Assembly (NCBI RefSeq): GCF_000695795.1
Contig: NZ_JNCA01000003.1
Location: forward strand, 62,001 to 126,000
Direction of reading: 5' to 3'
Length of the DNA: 64,000 nt
Source of the DNA: Flavobacterium seoulense
GTDB taxonomy: Bacteria > Bacteroidota > Bacteroidia > Flavobacteriales > Flavobacteriaceae
Made by a program: the position numbers and the translations under genes
Notes under the pieces: model-generated
The model's input: the letters and a program-made list of their open reading frames with translations, nothing else
Databases searched by the model: none
What the model was told of the DNA's origin: nothing
Shown here: one piece after another, positions 1 to 9,187 of the stretch
How positions within the stretch are numbered: position 1 is the first letter of the stretch
Layout: each line of letters opens with the position of its first letter

Positions 1-1067
1 TTAGTTTAAGTTTTTCTCAAATTGGAATTATCACATTTACTTACCAAATCACAGCTTCAATTTTACAACCATTTGTGGGGATGTACACTGATAAAAAATC
101 AAAACCGTATTCTTTAATGATTGGGATGAGTTTTACCTTAATTGGATTATTCTTGGTTTCTATAGCTTCGAGCTTTACTTATTTATTATTATCAGTAAGT
201 TTAATTGGGATTGGTTCCTCTATTTTTCACCCGGAATCGTCCAGAGTAGCGCATTTAGCATCAGGTGGAAAAAAAGGTTTAGCACAATCTATTTTTCAAT
301 TAGGCGGAAATGCCGGAAGTGCGATTGGTCCATTATTAGTAGCGTTAATTGTAATTCCGCGAGGACAAAGTTCAGTAGTTTGGTTTTGTTTAATTGCTTT
401 AATCGGGATTTTTGTTTTGTACAAAATCGCTTTGTGGTACACAGATCATTTGGCTTTAAAGAATGCTAATAAAGTGGCGAAAGATCCAATAGTTCATAAT
501 TTATCTAAAAGAAGAGTCACAGTTTCATTAGGAATTTTATTGATTCTAATTTTTTCGAAATATTTCTACATGACCAGTATTACGAGTTATTATACTTTTT
601 TCCTTATTGATAAATTCCATGTGACTATTCAACAATCTCAATTGTATTTATTTACATTCTTAGGAGCTGTGGCAACCGGAACTTTAATAGGCGGTCCTAT
701 TGGAGACCGATTTGGAAGAAAATATGTAATCTGGGTTTCTATTTTAGGAGTTGCTCCATTCACCCTTTTATTGCCGTATGTTTCTTTATTCTGGGTTGGT
801 ATTTTATCAGTAATTATCGGATTAGTAATCTCATCTGCTTTTTCAGCAATTCTTGTTTACGCAACTGAATTATTACCTGGAAAAGTAGGTTTAGTTGCCG
901 GACTTTTCTTTGGATTTGCCTTTGGAATCGCAGGTTTGGGTTCGGCAATTTTAGGAAAATTAGCAGACGAAACAAGCATTTCTTATGTGTTTTCTATTTG
1001 TGCTTTTCTACCTTTAATCGGAATCATAACCGGCTTTTTACCTAATATTGAAGGCAAAAAATCTTAA
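1..1067 (+). CDS. MFS transporter, fosmidomycin-resistance (Fsr) type, 5'-truncated
   Basis: The reading frame is already open at the window edge (frame of base 3), so the true start lies upstream. At least 354 residues are visible with about 11 hydrophobic segments, an MFS loop motif (GDRFGRKYV) near the middle and a HPESSRVAH segment typical of Fsr-like exporters. It should be an inner-membrane drug or metabolite efflux permease; the real substrate cannot be read from sequence. It ends just before a long hairpin that separates it from a convergent gene. Confidence 0.85.
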   Translation, partial: SLSFSQIGIITFTYQITASILQPFVGMYTDKKSKPYSLMIGMSFTLIGLFLVSIASSFTYLLLSVSLIGIGSSIFHPESSRVAHLASGGKKGLAQSIFQLGGNAGSAIGPLLVALIVIPRGQSSVVWFCLIALIGIFVLYKIALWYTDHLALKNANKVAKDPIVHNLSKRRVTVSLGILLILIFSKYFYMTSITSYYTFFLIDKFHVTIQQSQLYLFTFLGAVATGTLIGGPIGDRFGRKYVIWVSILGVAPFTLLLPYVSLFWVGILSVIIGLVISSAFSAILVYATELLPGKVGLVAGLFFGFAFGIAGLGSAILGKLADETSISYVFSICAFLPLIGIITGFLPNIEGKKS

Positions 1068-1084
1068 AATTTTAATATCTAAAA

Positions 1085-1120
1085 ACGAATAAAACTCAGA
1101 AGTAGCTGAGTTTTATTCGT
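1085..1120. terminator. bidirectional terminator hairpin
   Basis: A perfect 15-bp inverted repeat (1085-1099 with 1106-1120) with a 6-nt loop sits between two convergent genes. The right arm contains the stop codon of the minus-strand gene. T-rich stretches on both sides suit termination in both directions. Confidence 0.75.
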
Positions 1121-2118
1121 TAATTTCCTTTCAGGCGTTCAAAAATATTTTTCACTAACGCCATTCCGTCTCTTTTTTGTTTAGGAACTTCATACGCTTT
1201 TAAAACTCCGTTTTCTTCTTTAAAAACATAACTAAAAGCAAATTGCGTTTTTTGTGAATTCGAAGTTAATAATCCAAAACGTAAATCATTAAAATACAAC
1301 TGATTTTCACTTTTAGTAACAATAAACCAGCCTTCGCTTATCTCTTTTAATTTTTCAAAATCAGTATTTCCCTGAAGCAGATGTTCTAATTCAATATTTT
1401 TTGGATACTTCTTAAATGTGATTGATTCCGTGTCAAAGAAAGAATAATCAGCTAAAAAATAAGCTTCTTTAGCAGCAACATTTGCATTCCATAAAATACA
1501 ATTGAAAGCTGTTGGTTTTACAATTAAATCATCATAAGCAATATTTTGCGTTTTAAGTGCATTGTCAAATTGCTGTAAGGCATATAATTTTAAGCCACAA
1601 GTAATTAGCAAATACAACGAACTCAAATAAATACCAGTAAGCACCCATTTTTTTCGGGAGAGAAAATCATCTTTTTTTCTCCATGCTAAAATCAAAAAAA
1701 TTAGCAACGGAATGGTGTATAAAGGATCAATTAAAAAAATAGTTTTTAAGGCAACTCGGTCTGGTAGCGGCCAGAAAATTTGGGTTCCCCAGGAGGTTAA
1801 AATATCCAAAAGCACATGTGTGAATAAACACCAAAACACCATCTTAGTCGCCAAAGAAAAATTAATTTTACCCCGCTCAATTTTAGTAATTAACCAGCCC
1901 AAAAATGGAGACAGTACTAAAAACAATAACACCGAATGACTTATTCCCCGATGAATCGCTATTCCGTCAACCGGATTCATAAACTGAGCAACCACAACAT
2001 CTAAATCTGGTAATGTTCCCAAAATCGCACCGTACAAAAAGGTTTTACGCTGCAGCTTTTTGCCTGCACATAATTCGGCGGTAGCAATTCCTAAAAGAAC
2101 CTGAGTAAATGAATCCAT
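1120..2118 (-). CDS. membrane-bound metal-dependent hydrolase, YdjM/DUF457 family
   Basis: This 332-residue protein starts MDSFTQVLLG and carries the conserved polar motifs PDLD (about 37-40) and HRGISHS (56-62), the metal-ligand set of the YdjM/YfhO-like family. Four to five transmembrane helices fill residues 60-185, and a soluble C-terminal domain follows. The family is annotated as an inner-membrane hydrolase; the substrate is unknown. It is convergent with the MFS gene and divergent from rlmH. Confidence 0.85.
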   Translation of the reverse strand: MDSFTQVLLGIATAELCAGKKLQRKTFLYGAILGTLPDLDVVVAQFMNPVDGIAIHRGISHSVLLFLVLSPFLGWLITKIERGKINFSLATKMVFWCLFTHVLLDILTSWGTQIFWPLPDRVALKTIFLIDPLYTIPLLIFLILAWRKKDDFLSRKKWVLTGIYLSSLYLLITCGLKLYALQQFDNALKTQNIAYDDLIVKPTAFNCILWNANVAAKEAYFLADYSFFDTESITFKKYPKNIELEHLLQGNTDFEKLKEISEGWFIVTKSENQLYFNDLRFGLLTSNSQKTQFAFSYVFKEENGVLKAYEVPKQKRDGMALVKNIFERLKGN

Positions 2119-2191
2119 GAAAAATACTTTTTACAAAAGTACACTTATACAGCTAAATTGAAGTAAGTATAAAAATCTAAAGTGAGTTTAA

Positions 2192-2199
2192 TATCTTTG
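2192..2199 (+). promoter_or_regulatory. -7 promoter element for rlmH
   Basis: TATCTTTG matches the Bacteroidota -7 consensus TAnnTTTG and lies 25 nt before the rlmH start. No clear -33 TTG was found at the usual spacing. Confidence 0.5.
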
Positions 2200-2224
2200 T
2201 CTCTTCGAAAATCACCATTTTTAA

Positions 2225-2698
2225 ATGAACATTAAACTCCTTGCTATAGGCAAAACCGATAATAAAGCGCTTCAAACTTTAATTGACGATTACACTAAAC
2301 GTTTGTCTTTTTATATCAAATTTGATTTGGAAATTATTCCCGATATCAAGAATGTAAAAAATTTATCCGAAAGTCAGCAAAAAGAAAAAGAGGGCGAATT
2401 GATTCTGTCTAAAATCAGTTCGACTGATCAATTAATTCTATTGGACGAAAATGGGAAAAACTTTTCCAGTGTAGGATTTTCGGAAGAATTACAAAAGAAA
2501 ATGAATTCCGGAATTAAAACTTTGGTTTTTGTTATTGGTGGACCTTACGGATTTTCGGATACCGTTTATGCCAAAGCGCAAGGGAAAATTTCGCTTTCGT
2601 TAATGACTTTTTCACACCAAATGGTACGTTTATTTTTTATCGAACAATTGTATCGCGGATTTACGATTTTAAGAAACGAACCGTATCATCATCAGTAA
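2225..2698 (+). CDS. rlmH: 23S rRNA (pseudouridine1915-N3)-methyltransferase RlmH
   Basis: This 157-residue protein is full length for the SPOUT-class RlmH family. The knotted SAM-binding region FVIGGPYGFS (about 102-111) and the C-terminal FSHQMVRLFFIEQLYRG and NEPYHH motifs are present. It methylates pseudouridine 1915 in helix 69 of 23S rRNA on the assembled 70S ribosome. It is a single-gene unit with its own -7 element, convergent with the lipoprotein gene downstream (3-nt gap). Confidence 0.95.
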   Translation: MNIKLLAIGKTDNKALQTLIDDYTKRLSFYIKFDLEIIPDIKNVKNLSESQQKEKEGELILSKISSTDQLILLDENGKNFSSVGFSEELQKKMNSGIKTLVFVIGGPYGFSDTVYAKAQGKISLSLMTFSHQMVRLFFIEQLYRGFTILRNEPYHHQ

Positions 2699-2701
2699 AT
2701 T

Positions 2702-3337
2702 TTAGTAAATAAATTCAAAAGGTAAAATAGGATTTACGCTATACAAATCAAATTTTCGAAGTAAAACCTTGTTCTGAATATATTCGTCATAAGACATATT
2801 TTTATCAAACTGCATTACAATTCTTGGTTTATTTATAAATGTAGTGCTAAAAAATTCTTGTAATAAATCGGCTTTCTTTACCGCTCTTCCGTTAAGCCAA
2901 ACCAAATTGTTTGCTTTTTTAAAAGATATAACAAAGTCATTACTTTTAGGTTTTCCAATGCTGTAATGCACTTTTGTAAAAGGAATAAAAGCCATATTTT
3001 CCTTCACCGAATCGGCATAGGAATAATAATTTTCGGCATTTTCGTTTTGATGTGCTTTTTCCTTACGTTTTTTATCCTGCAATTTCATTACCTCAGGAAT
3101 AACTAATTTTAAAGGTAAACGCTTGTCTATATTTAAAATCCAATTGGTTGTAATGATACTATTATTTCTGTTTACTTCTGCCAAAGTATCTTTGCCTTCC
3201 GTCCTGAAAAAAATATAAATCGGTGAATGATCTTTAACATCACTAATAATCGTGGTATCTGATTTTGGCAATAAAATATCTTCTTTATTTCCACAGGAAA
3301 TTAAAAACAAAACTGCAATTAAACTTAAATATTTCAT
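2702..3337 (-). CDS. hypothetical lipoprotein downstream of folP
   Basis: Starting at MKYLSLIAVL gives 211 residues with a clear lipoprotein signal ending LISC-G (Cys15). An upstream in-frame start would add 12 residues inside folP and spoil the signal, so it was not chosen. The gene begins 2 nt after the folP stop, so the two are almost certainly cotranscribed. No domain was recognised. The mature protein is rich in Lys and Asp, has no further membrane segment, and a middle section (about 85-110) looks helical and charged. Its function is unknown; membrane anchoring facing the periplasm is inferred. Confidence 0.75.
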   Translation of the reverse strand: MKYLSLIAVLFLISCGNKEDILLPKSDTTIISDVKDHSPIYIFFRTEGKDTLAEVNRNNSIITTNWILNIDKRLPLKLVIPEVMKLQDKKRKEKAHQNENAENYYSYADSVKENMAFIPFTKVHYSIGKPKSNDFVISFKKANNLVWLNGRAVKKADLLQEFFSTTFINKPRIVMQFDKNMSYDEYIQNKVLLRKFDLYSVNPILPFEFIY

Positions 3338-3339
3338 CC

Positions 3340-4164
3340 TTAAAAATTCATTTTTTGATACAATTTTACACATTCTACCGCTTCTTTTACATCGTGTACT
3401 CTCAAAATTTGAGCTCCTTTTGTCAAAGCAATGGTATTTAAAACAGTAGTTCCGTTTAAAGCTTCATCGGCTGTAATTGCTAAGGTTTTATGAATCATCG
3501 ATTTTCTCGAAATGCCAATCAGCAAAGGCAATTCTAAATTATGAAATAATTCCAGTTTTTGCATTACTTCATAATTTTGTTCCATAGTTTTAGCAAAACC
3601 AAAACCGGGATCAATAATTAAATCATTAATTCCTAAACTTCTTGCCTGACGTATTTTTTCTGAAAAATAGAATAAAACTTCTTTTACCAAATCGTCATAT
3701 TCCGTCATAGATTGCATTGTTTCGGGCGTTCCGCGCATGTGCATCATAATATAAGGAACATTGTATTGCGCAATAACTTCCAGCATTTTGTCATCTAGAT
3801 TTCCTGCTGAAATATCATTAATAATAGCGGCTCCGTTTTCGACACAGGCTTTTGCAACTTCGCTTCTAAAAGTATCAATTGAAATTAAAATTTCAGGAAA
3901 ATGTTTGACTAATAATTGCACAATGGGAACAATTCTATTTAACTCCTCTTCTTCCGATACAAATTCGGCGCTTGGTTTACTCGAATAAGCGCCAATATCA
4001 ATAAAAGTAGCTCCTTCGGCTAACATTTTTTCAACCTTAGCTAAAATGTCAGTTTCGCTCGAATACCTTCCGCCGTCAAAAAAAGAATTGGGAGTTATAT
4101 TCAAAATCCCCATAACTTTCGGTTGAGATAAATCAATCAGCTGTCCTTTGCAGTTAATAGTCAT
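3340..4164 (-). CDS. folP: dihydropteroate synthase
   Basis: This 274-residue TIM-barrel enzyme joins p-aminobenzoate to 6-hydroxymethyl-dihydropterin diphosphate in folate synthesis and is the sulfonamide target. The family signatures are visible: MGILNITPNSFFDGGRY near residue 18, NDISAG (about 117), DPGFGFAKT (about 187) and the phosphate-binding ISRKSMI (about 219). It is divergent from the DUF1599 gene and leads a two-gene unit with a lipoprotein. Confidence 0.96.
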   Translation of the reverse strand: MTINCKGQLIDLSQPKVMGILNITPNSFFDGGRYSSETDILAKVEKMLAEGATFIDIGAYSSKPSAEFVSEEEELNRIVPIVQLLVKHFPEILISIDTFRSEVAKACVENGAAIINDISAGNLDDKMLEVIAQYNVPYIMMHMRGTPETMQSMTEYDDLVKEVLFYFSEKIRQARSLGINDLIIDPGFGFAKTMEQNYEVMQKLELFHNLELPLLIGISRKSMIHKTLAITADEALNGTTVLNTIALTKGAQILRVHDVKEAVECVKLYQKMNF

Positions 4165-4237
4165 TTTTTAATCTTTGTTTTAAAGTTGAAACCTTTTCCC
4201 TATTTTTGAGAAAATTTTAGACAAATATACATCAATA

Positions 4238-4783
4238 ATGAAGAATACTTCTCAAGAATACGATAAGGTAATTGCAATTTGCCGTACCTTATTTGTAAAT
4301 AAAATGCAGGATTATGGTAGCGCATGGCGCATTTTACGATTACCTTCTTTAACCGATCAAATTTTTATCAAAGCACAAAGAATCCGCAGTTTACAAGAAC
4401 ATGATGTTAGAAAAGTAGACGAAGACGAATCTGGAGAATTTATAGGAATAATCAATTATTCGATTATGGCTTTGATTCAGTTGGAATTAGGTGTGGTGGA
4501 ACAACCTGATTTAGATACTGCAAAAGCAACTGCTTTGTATGATGCCAAAGTAAAACTGACTAAAGATTTAATGGAAGCCAAAAATCATGATTATGGTGAA
4601 GCTTGGCGCGAAATGCGTGTAAGTTCGCTAACCGATTTGATTTTGCAAAAACTCCTTCGTGTAAAACAAATTGAAGACAATAAAGGCAAAACAATCGTTT
4701 CTGAAGGTATTGATGCTAATTATCAGGACATGATTAATTACTCAGTTTTTGCGTTGATATTAATGGGATTTGCTAAAAATTAA
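4238..4783 (+). CDS. DUF1599 protein with internal duplication
   Basis: The 181 residues fall into two similar halves: DYGSAWRILRLPSLTDQ (about 26-42) is repeated as DYGEAWREMRVSSLTDL (about 119-135), each followed by a helical Lys/Arg-rich segment and an INYS-(I/V)-(M/F)-ALI motif. This is the normal arrangement for DUF1599 (PF07659). The family has been linked in silico to nucleotide modification, but no activity is established here. The next gene starts 7 nt downstream, indicating an operon. Confidence 0.85.
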   Translation: MKNTSQEYDKVIAICRTLFVNKMQDYGSAWRILRLPSLTDQIFIKAQRIRSLQEHDVRKVDEDESGEFIGIINYSIMALIQLELGVVEQPDLDTAKATALYDAKVKLTKDLMEAKNHDYGEAWREMRVSSLTDLILQKLLRVKQIEDNKGKTIVSEGIDANYQDMINYSVFALILMGFAKN

Positions 4784-4790
4784 TGCCTTT

Positions 4791-5891
4791 ATGAAAAAAA
4801 CACTCACTCAGTTTTCAAGATTATTTGTTGGATTTTTATTCATAATTTCAGGATTAATTAAGCTAAATGACCCCGTAGGTTTCTCATACAAATTAGCAGA
4901 ATATTTTGGAGAACCTGTTTTTAACTTACCCTTTTTAGTTCCGTTTAGCTTAGCATTAGCGCTATTTTTAGTGGTTTTAGAAGTACTTTTAGGAATTATG
5001 CTACTCATTGGTTACAAATCAAAATTTACGATTTGGAGCCTTTTGCTAATGATTGTATTTTTTACATTCCTGACTTTTTATTCTGCTTATTTTGATGTGG
5101 TAAAAGATTGTGGCTGTTTTGGTGATGCATTACATCTTACGCCATGGGAATCATTCACTAAAGATGTAGTTTTATTATTCTTTATCCTTATTTTATTTGT
5201 AAACCGAAAATTAGTAAAACCATTATTCAACAAGGGTTTACAAAATTTAATTACCGCTTTAGGAGTTGCGGCTGCAATTTTTATGGCTGTTCACGTTTTA
5301 AATCATTTACCAATAATCGATTTTAGACCTTACAAAGTAGGAACCAATATCCAAAAAGGAATGGAAATTCCTGAAGGCGCACCAAAATCAGTAGTCGAAA
5401 TGGTCTTTATTTATAAAGTAAATGGTGTAAACAAGGAATTCACTGAAAACGATTTAATGAATCTTCCCGAAGGAGCTGAATTTGTTGATCGAAAAGACAA
5501 AGTAATTAGTCAGGGTTACATTCCTCCTATTCATGATTTTACAATGGTGAAAGACGGATCAGATTATAAAGATGAATTATTATTAGAGCCAAAATTACTA
5601 ATGATAGTAACTTATGATCTCACAAAATCAGATGAAGATGGAATGAAAAAGTTACAGCAATTAAACCAAAACGCTCAGACTAAAGGTTATAAAGTAGTTG
5701 GTATGACTAATTCATCACAGGAAGAAATTGAAAAAGCTCAGAAAAAATACAATCTAAAATTTGATTTCTATACCTGCGATGCCATTGCTTTAAAAACAAT
5801 AGAAAGAGCGAATCCTAGTATTGTAATTCTCGAAAAAGGAACTGTTATACAAAAAGTACATTACAACGATATTGACGATTTAAAATTATAA
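4791..5891 (+). CDS. DoxX/MauE-like membrane redox protein, BT_3928 family
   Basis: The chosen start (MKKTLTQFSR) lies 7 nt after the previous stop; a start at 4770 would overlap that gene. The 366 residues have four N-terminal membrane helices with a DCGCFGD dicysteine motif near residue 103, then a further helix and a long periplasmic C-terminal domain resembling a thioredoxin fold (residues about 280-366) but without CxxC. The architecture matches the BT_3928 family common in Bacteroidota. A role in periplasmic disulfide or electron transfer is plausible but inferred. Confidence 0.8.
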   Translation: MKKTLTQFSRLFVGFLFIISGLIKLNDPVGFSYKLAEYFGEPVFNLPFLVPFSLALALFLVVLEVLLGIMLLIGYKSKFTIWSLLLMIVFFTFLTFYSAYFDVVKDCGCFGDALHLTPWESFTKDVVLLFFILILFVNRKLVKPLFNKGLQNLITALGVAAAIFMAVHVLNHLPIIDFRPYKVGTNIQKGMEIPEGAPKSVVEMVFIYKVNGVNKEFTENDLMNLPEGAEFVDRKDKVISQGYIPPIHDFTMVKDGSDYKDELLLEPKLLMIVTYDLTKSDEDGMKKLQQLNQNAQTKGYKVVGMTNSSQEEIEKAQKKYNLKFDFYTCDAIALKTIERANPSIVILEKGTVIQKVHYNDIDDLKL

Positions 5892-5898
5892 AAGCAAG

Positions 5899-5938
5899 AG
5901 CTCATAAAGACTAAATTTAGCATTTATGAGCTTTTTTT
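5899..5938 (+). terminator. rho-independent terminator
   Basis: A 10-bp stem (5899-5908 with 5923-5932) is followed by a run of seven T, right after the DoxX-family gene. Confidence 0.8.
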
Positions 5939-6141
5939 ATGCTTTAAAAACACTAAAAAATACTCAAAATAGCTTTTTCAAAATGTTTTTTCTTTCGAAT
6001 CGAAAAAAAATTCAGCTTACTATTACGTTTTCATTTGTATTTTTATAACTCAAAAAAACGTATTTGTTATTTAAATTGAGTTTTCTCAAAAAAACAAAAA
6101 CGGAAAACCGCAATCAAATTGTTTATTTTAACTTTGTTACA

Positions 6142-6657
6142 ATGAAAAAAATGAAAAATATATTCGCACTATTAGTGATTTTAACGAGTATTTCTTGTTC
6201 GAAATCGAATGCTCAAAAAACAGCATTTTCGAAGGAAGCTTTATCGGAAACTTTATTAGATCTTAACGATAAACAAGTAGCTTTCAAAACTATTTTAGAT
6301 GAAAACAAAGGTAAAAACATGGTAATCGAAGTTTGGGCTTCCTGGTGTGGCGATTGTGTAAAAGCGATGCCAAAATTGAAAGAATTACAGGCGACGCATC
6401 CTAATACCAATTATGTTTTCATTTCAATGGATAAAACCGCTGATAAATGGAAAGCTGGAATAGAAAAACACCAATTAAAAGGTTCGCATTATATGGCAAA
6501 TGATCAAATGAAGGGTGTTTTTGCAAAAGCAATTGATGTAGATTGGATTCCGAGATATATCATTATCGATAAGACCGGAAAAATTGCTCTGTACCGCGCT
6601 ATAGAAACTGATTTCGAACAAATTAACACTGTTCTAAATCAATTAGAAAAACAATAA
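6142..6657 (+). CDS. TlpA-like thioredoxin-fold lipoprotein
   Basis: The start at MKKMKNIFALL gives 171 residues and places a lipoprotein signal first (ISC-S, Cys19); a start at 6064 would bury it. The active site WASWCGDC near residue 77 is a typical TlpA/ResA CxxC motif, and WIPRYIIIDKTG contains the conserved cis-proline. It should be a periplasm-facing, membrane-anchored thiol reductase. A -7-like TAACTTTG at 6129-6136 lies only 5 nt before this ATG, so a nearly leaderless transcript or use of Met4 is possible. tpiA follows after 34 nt. Confidence 0.85.
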   Translation: MKKMKNIFALLVILTSISCSKSNAQKTAFSKEALSETLLDLNDKQVAFKTILDENKGKNMVIEVWASWCGDCVKAMPKLKELQATHPNTNYVFISMDKTADKWKAGIEKHQLKGSHYMANDQMKGVFAKAIDVDWIPRYIIIDKTGKIALYRAIETDFEQINTVLNQLEKQ

Positions 6658-6691
6658 CAAAAAACAAAATTCAAATATAACACTATCAAAA

Positions 6692-7444
6692 ATGAGAAAA
6701 AAGATTGTAGCAGGAAACTGGAAAATGCATAAAAATGCAGTACAAACTAGCGAATTATTAAGTGAATTAATTGCAAAAGTACCTGCAAATACTACAGCAC
6801 AAGTAATTGTTGCGCCTACATTTGTAAACCTGGCTGCAGCAGTAAACCAATTAAAAGGATCTAACATTAATGTTGCTGCTCAAAACGTTCACCAAACTGA
6901 AAGTGGTGCTTTTACAGGAGAAATCTCTGCTGATATGTTAACTGGAGTTGGTGTAAATACGGTAATCCTTGGACACTCTGAGCGTAGAGCTATTTTCCAT
7001 GAAACTGACGCTTTAATTGCTGATAAAGTAGATACAGCTTTAAAACATGATATGACAGTAATTTTCTGTTTTGGTGAAGAATTAAAAGACCGTCAGTCTA
7101 ACCAACATTTCAACATTGTTGAAAACCAATTAAAAGATGGTTTGTTCCAAATCGATGCTAAATCATGGGATAAAGTTGTTTTAGCTTACGAACCAGTTTG
7201 GGCTATTGGAACAGGTGAAACTGCTTCACCTGAACAAGCACAGGAAATGCACGAATTTATCAGAGAAACTGTTCTTAAAGCTTACGGAAAAGAAATTGCT
7301 GAAAATGTAACTATTCTTTACGGAGGTTCTGTAAAACCGGATAATGCTAAAGAAATCTTTGGAAAACCAGACGTAGACGGAGGTCTTATTGGTGGAGCAG
7401 CTTTAAAAGCTGATGATTTTGTTGCTATTGTAACCGCAATCTAA
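6692..7444 (+). CDS. tpiA: triosephosphate isomerase
   Basis: This 250-residue TIM barrel is full length and interconverts glyceraldehyde-3-phosphate and dihydroxyacetone phosphate. Catalytic residues are in place: Asn9 and Lys11 (AGNWKMHKN), His95 (GHSERR) and Glu167 (YEPVWAIGTG); the phosphate-binding YGGSVKPDN is near the C-terminus. It lies 34 nt after the thioredoxin gene and is followed by a strong terminator, so it probably ends that operon. Confidence 0.98.
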   Translation: MRKKIVAGNWKMHKNAVQTSELLSELIAKVPANTTAQVIVAPTFVNLAAAVNQLKGSNINVAAQNVHQTESGAFTGEISADMLTGVGVNTVILGHSERRAIFHETDALIADKVDTALKHDMTVIFCFGEELKDRQSNQHFNIVENQLKDGLFQIDAKSWDKVVLAYEPVWAIGTGETASPEQAQEMHEFIRETVLKAYGKEIAENVTILYGGSVKPDNAKEIFGKPDVDGGLIGGAALKADDFVAIVTAI

Positions 7445-7468
7445 AAAACCACTTTTACATATTTTAAG

Positions 7469-7499
7469 AAAGCGATAATTCATTTTATCGCTTTTTTTA
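7469..7499 (+). terminator. rho-independent terminator after tpiA
   Basis: A 10-bp stem (7469-7478 with 7485-7494) with a 6-nt loop runs into a T-tract. Confidence 0.85.
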
Positions 7500-7528
7500 T
7501 TTTTACAAGTTTCATAAAAGAGAAATAC

Positions 7529-7536
7529 TACCTTTG
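7529..7536 (+). promoter_or_regulatory. -7 promoter element for prmA-clpS
   Basis: TACCTTTG fits TAnnTTTG and lies 18 nt before the prmA start. Confidence 0.5.
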
Positions 7537-7554
7537 CAAAAAATTAAATCAATT

Positions 7555-8388
7555 ATGTCAAATATTTATATCGCCTACCATTTTAGCATTGAACCAAAAG
7601 AATTGGGTTCTGAAATTTTAATTGCCGAATTAGGCGAACTTGCATTCGAAAGTTTTACGGAGACAGAAAAAGGAATTTCAGCTTTTGTTCAAAAAGATTT
7701 ATGGGACGAAATGATTCTTGAAAATGTAAATATTCTGCATTCAGAAGAATTTGAAATTGATTACAGCTACGAAGAAATTGATCAGGTAAATTGGAACGAA
7801 GAATGGGAAAAGAATTTTGAACCTATTGATGTAGATGGAAGATGTCATGTAAGAGCACCTTTTCACGAAAAAACAGATGCCGAATTTGATATTTTAATTG
7901 AACCAAAAATGAGTTTTGGAACAGGACATCATGAAACCACTCACATGATGATTCAGCATTTACTTGAAATTGATGTTAACGGATTAAAAACCTTAGATAT
8001 GGGTTGCGGAACAGCTATTCTTGCTATTCTTGCCGAAATGAAAGGTGCTCAGCCTATTGACGCGATTGATATTGACAACTGGTGTTATTTGAATTCTATC
8101 GAAAATGCCGAACGTAACAACTGCAAACACATTAGCGTTTATGAAGGTGATGCTTCGTTATTAAAAGATAAAAAATACGATCTTATTATTGCTAATATCA
8201 ACAGAAACATTTTATTGAATGACATGCAAACCTATGTTGATTGTTTAAATCCAAAAGGGACTTTACTTTTAAGTGGTTTTTATACAGAAGACATTCCGTT
8301 CATCGATGCATCTTGTACTGAAAAAGGCTTGACGTATGTTAAAAAATTCGAAAGAAACAATTGGGTTTCATTAAAATATGTAAATTAG
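7555..8388 (+). CDS. prmA: ribosomal protein L11 methyltransferase
   Basis: The 277 residues start at MSNIYIAYHF; a TTG start 21 nt upstream would overlap the -7 element. The N-terminal substrate-recognition domain is followed by a class I methyltransferase with LDMGCGTAIL (SAM motif I, about 148-157) and NINRN (post-motif). PMSFGTGHHETT precedes motif I as in PrmA. It trimethylates ribosomal protein L11. clpS follows 44 nt downstream. Confidence 0.95.
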   Translation: MSNIYIAYHFSIEPKELGSEILIAELGELAFESFTETEKGISAFVQKDLWDEMILENVNILHSEEFEIDYSYEEIDQVNWNEEWEKNFEPIDVDGRCHVRAPFHEKTDAEFDILIEPKMSFGTGHHETTHMMIQHLLEIDVNGLKTLDMGCGTAILAILAEMKGAQPIDAIDIDNWCYLNSIENAERNNCKHISVYEGDASLLKDKKYDLIIANINRNILLNDMQTYVDCLNPKGTLLLSGFYTEDIPFIDASCTEKGLTYVKKFERNNWVSLKYVN

Positions 8389-8432
8389 TACTTTATTAAT
8401 TACCAAATCTTTAAAGTATAAAAAAGAGTACA

Positions 8433-8708
8433 ATGAGTGTTAAAGAAAAAGTTAGAGAAAGAGTTAGTGTCCAGGAAACAACTACTAAAAACAACGAAAT
8501 TATTCTTTATAATGACGATGTCAATACTTTTGATCATGTAATTGAAACCCTGATGCGCGTTTGTGAACACACAGTTGAACAAGCTGAACAGTGCTCACTA
8601 ATTGTTCATTACAACGGAAAATGTACTGTAAAAACAGGACCTATTAATAAATTGAAACCACAATGTACGCTGCTTTTAGAAGCGGGTTTAAGTGCCGAGA
8701 TAATCTAA
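8433..8708 (+). CDS. clpS: ClpS adaptor protein
   Basis: This 91-residue protein has the ClpS core: LYNDDVNTFDHVIE (about 28-41) with the conserved NDD(V)NT motif that grips N-degron residues, and a C-terminal LLEAGLSAEII. It delivers N-end-rule substrates to the ClpAP-type protease. It is probably cotranscribed with prmA and followed by a terminator. ClpB is encoded elsewhere in the window (41.9 kb) but is not its direct partner. Confidence 0.93.
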   Translation: MSVKEKVRERVSVQETTTKNNEIILYNDDVNTFDHVIETLMRVCEHTVEQAEQCSLIVHYNGKCTVKTGPINKLKPQCTLLLEAGLSAEII

Positions 8709-8735
8709 TAAACTACAAAATTTACCCAAATTTTT

Positions 8736-8770
8736 AAAGCATTCGCTCCACAGTGAATGCTTTTTTTATT
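8736..8770 (+). terminator. rho-independent terminator after clpS
   Basis: A 9-bp stem (8736-8744 with 8755-8763) continues into T7, ending at the stop codon of the convergent gene. Confidence 0.8.
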
Positions 8771-9184
8771 TTAATGAGGCAACTTATTTTTCAACACTCC
8801 GTATAAAAAAGTACCCAGCATAGCTCCCAGAAATACCAGAATTACACTGGCAAAACCAGCACCAATTAATATGAATATCGGACCGGGACAAGATCCTACT
8901 AATCCCCAGCCTAATCCAAAAATCAATCCGCCCAAAAGATAGCGAACTGTTCCTTTTTCTTTGTCAGCAATCTCGATTTGTGCTCCTGAATAATCTTTAA
9001 CATTATTTCTTTTTATAATTTGAATTCCAATAATTCCTGTAATTACAGCTGTCATAATAATTCCGTACATGTGGAAAGATTGAAATTGGAACATCTCATA
9101 AATACGATACCAGGAAACCGCTTCGGATTTAGTTAATACAATTCCGAACACAAATCCAACGAAAATAAATTTTACTAATTTCAT
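8771..9184 (-). CDS. YeeE/YedE-type transporter, C-terminal half protein (DUF6691)
   Basis: The 137 residues contain four hydrophobic helices and the cysteine signature GSCPGPIF near residue 97. Together with the gene directly upstream it makes up the two halves of a YeeE/YedE-like thiosulfate or sulfur-compound channel; many Bacteroidota and Proteobacteria encode the halves separately. It starts 3 nt after the stop of its partner. Substrate assignment is by family only. Confidence 0.85.
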   Translation of the reverse strand: MKLVKFIFVGFVFGIVLTKSEAVSWYRIYEMFQFQSFHMYGIIMTAVITGIIGIQIIKRNNVKDYSGAQIEIADKEKGTVRYLLGGLIFGLGWGLVGSCPGPIFILIGAGFASVILVFLGAMLGTFLYGVLKNKLPH

Positions 9185-9187
9185 ATT

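Noticed and set aside
6129..6136. TAACTTTG as promoter of the thioredoxin gene
   Set aside because: It fits the -7 consensus but would start transcription at the ATG itself; without mapping it is only noted in the gene entry.
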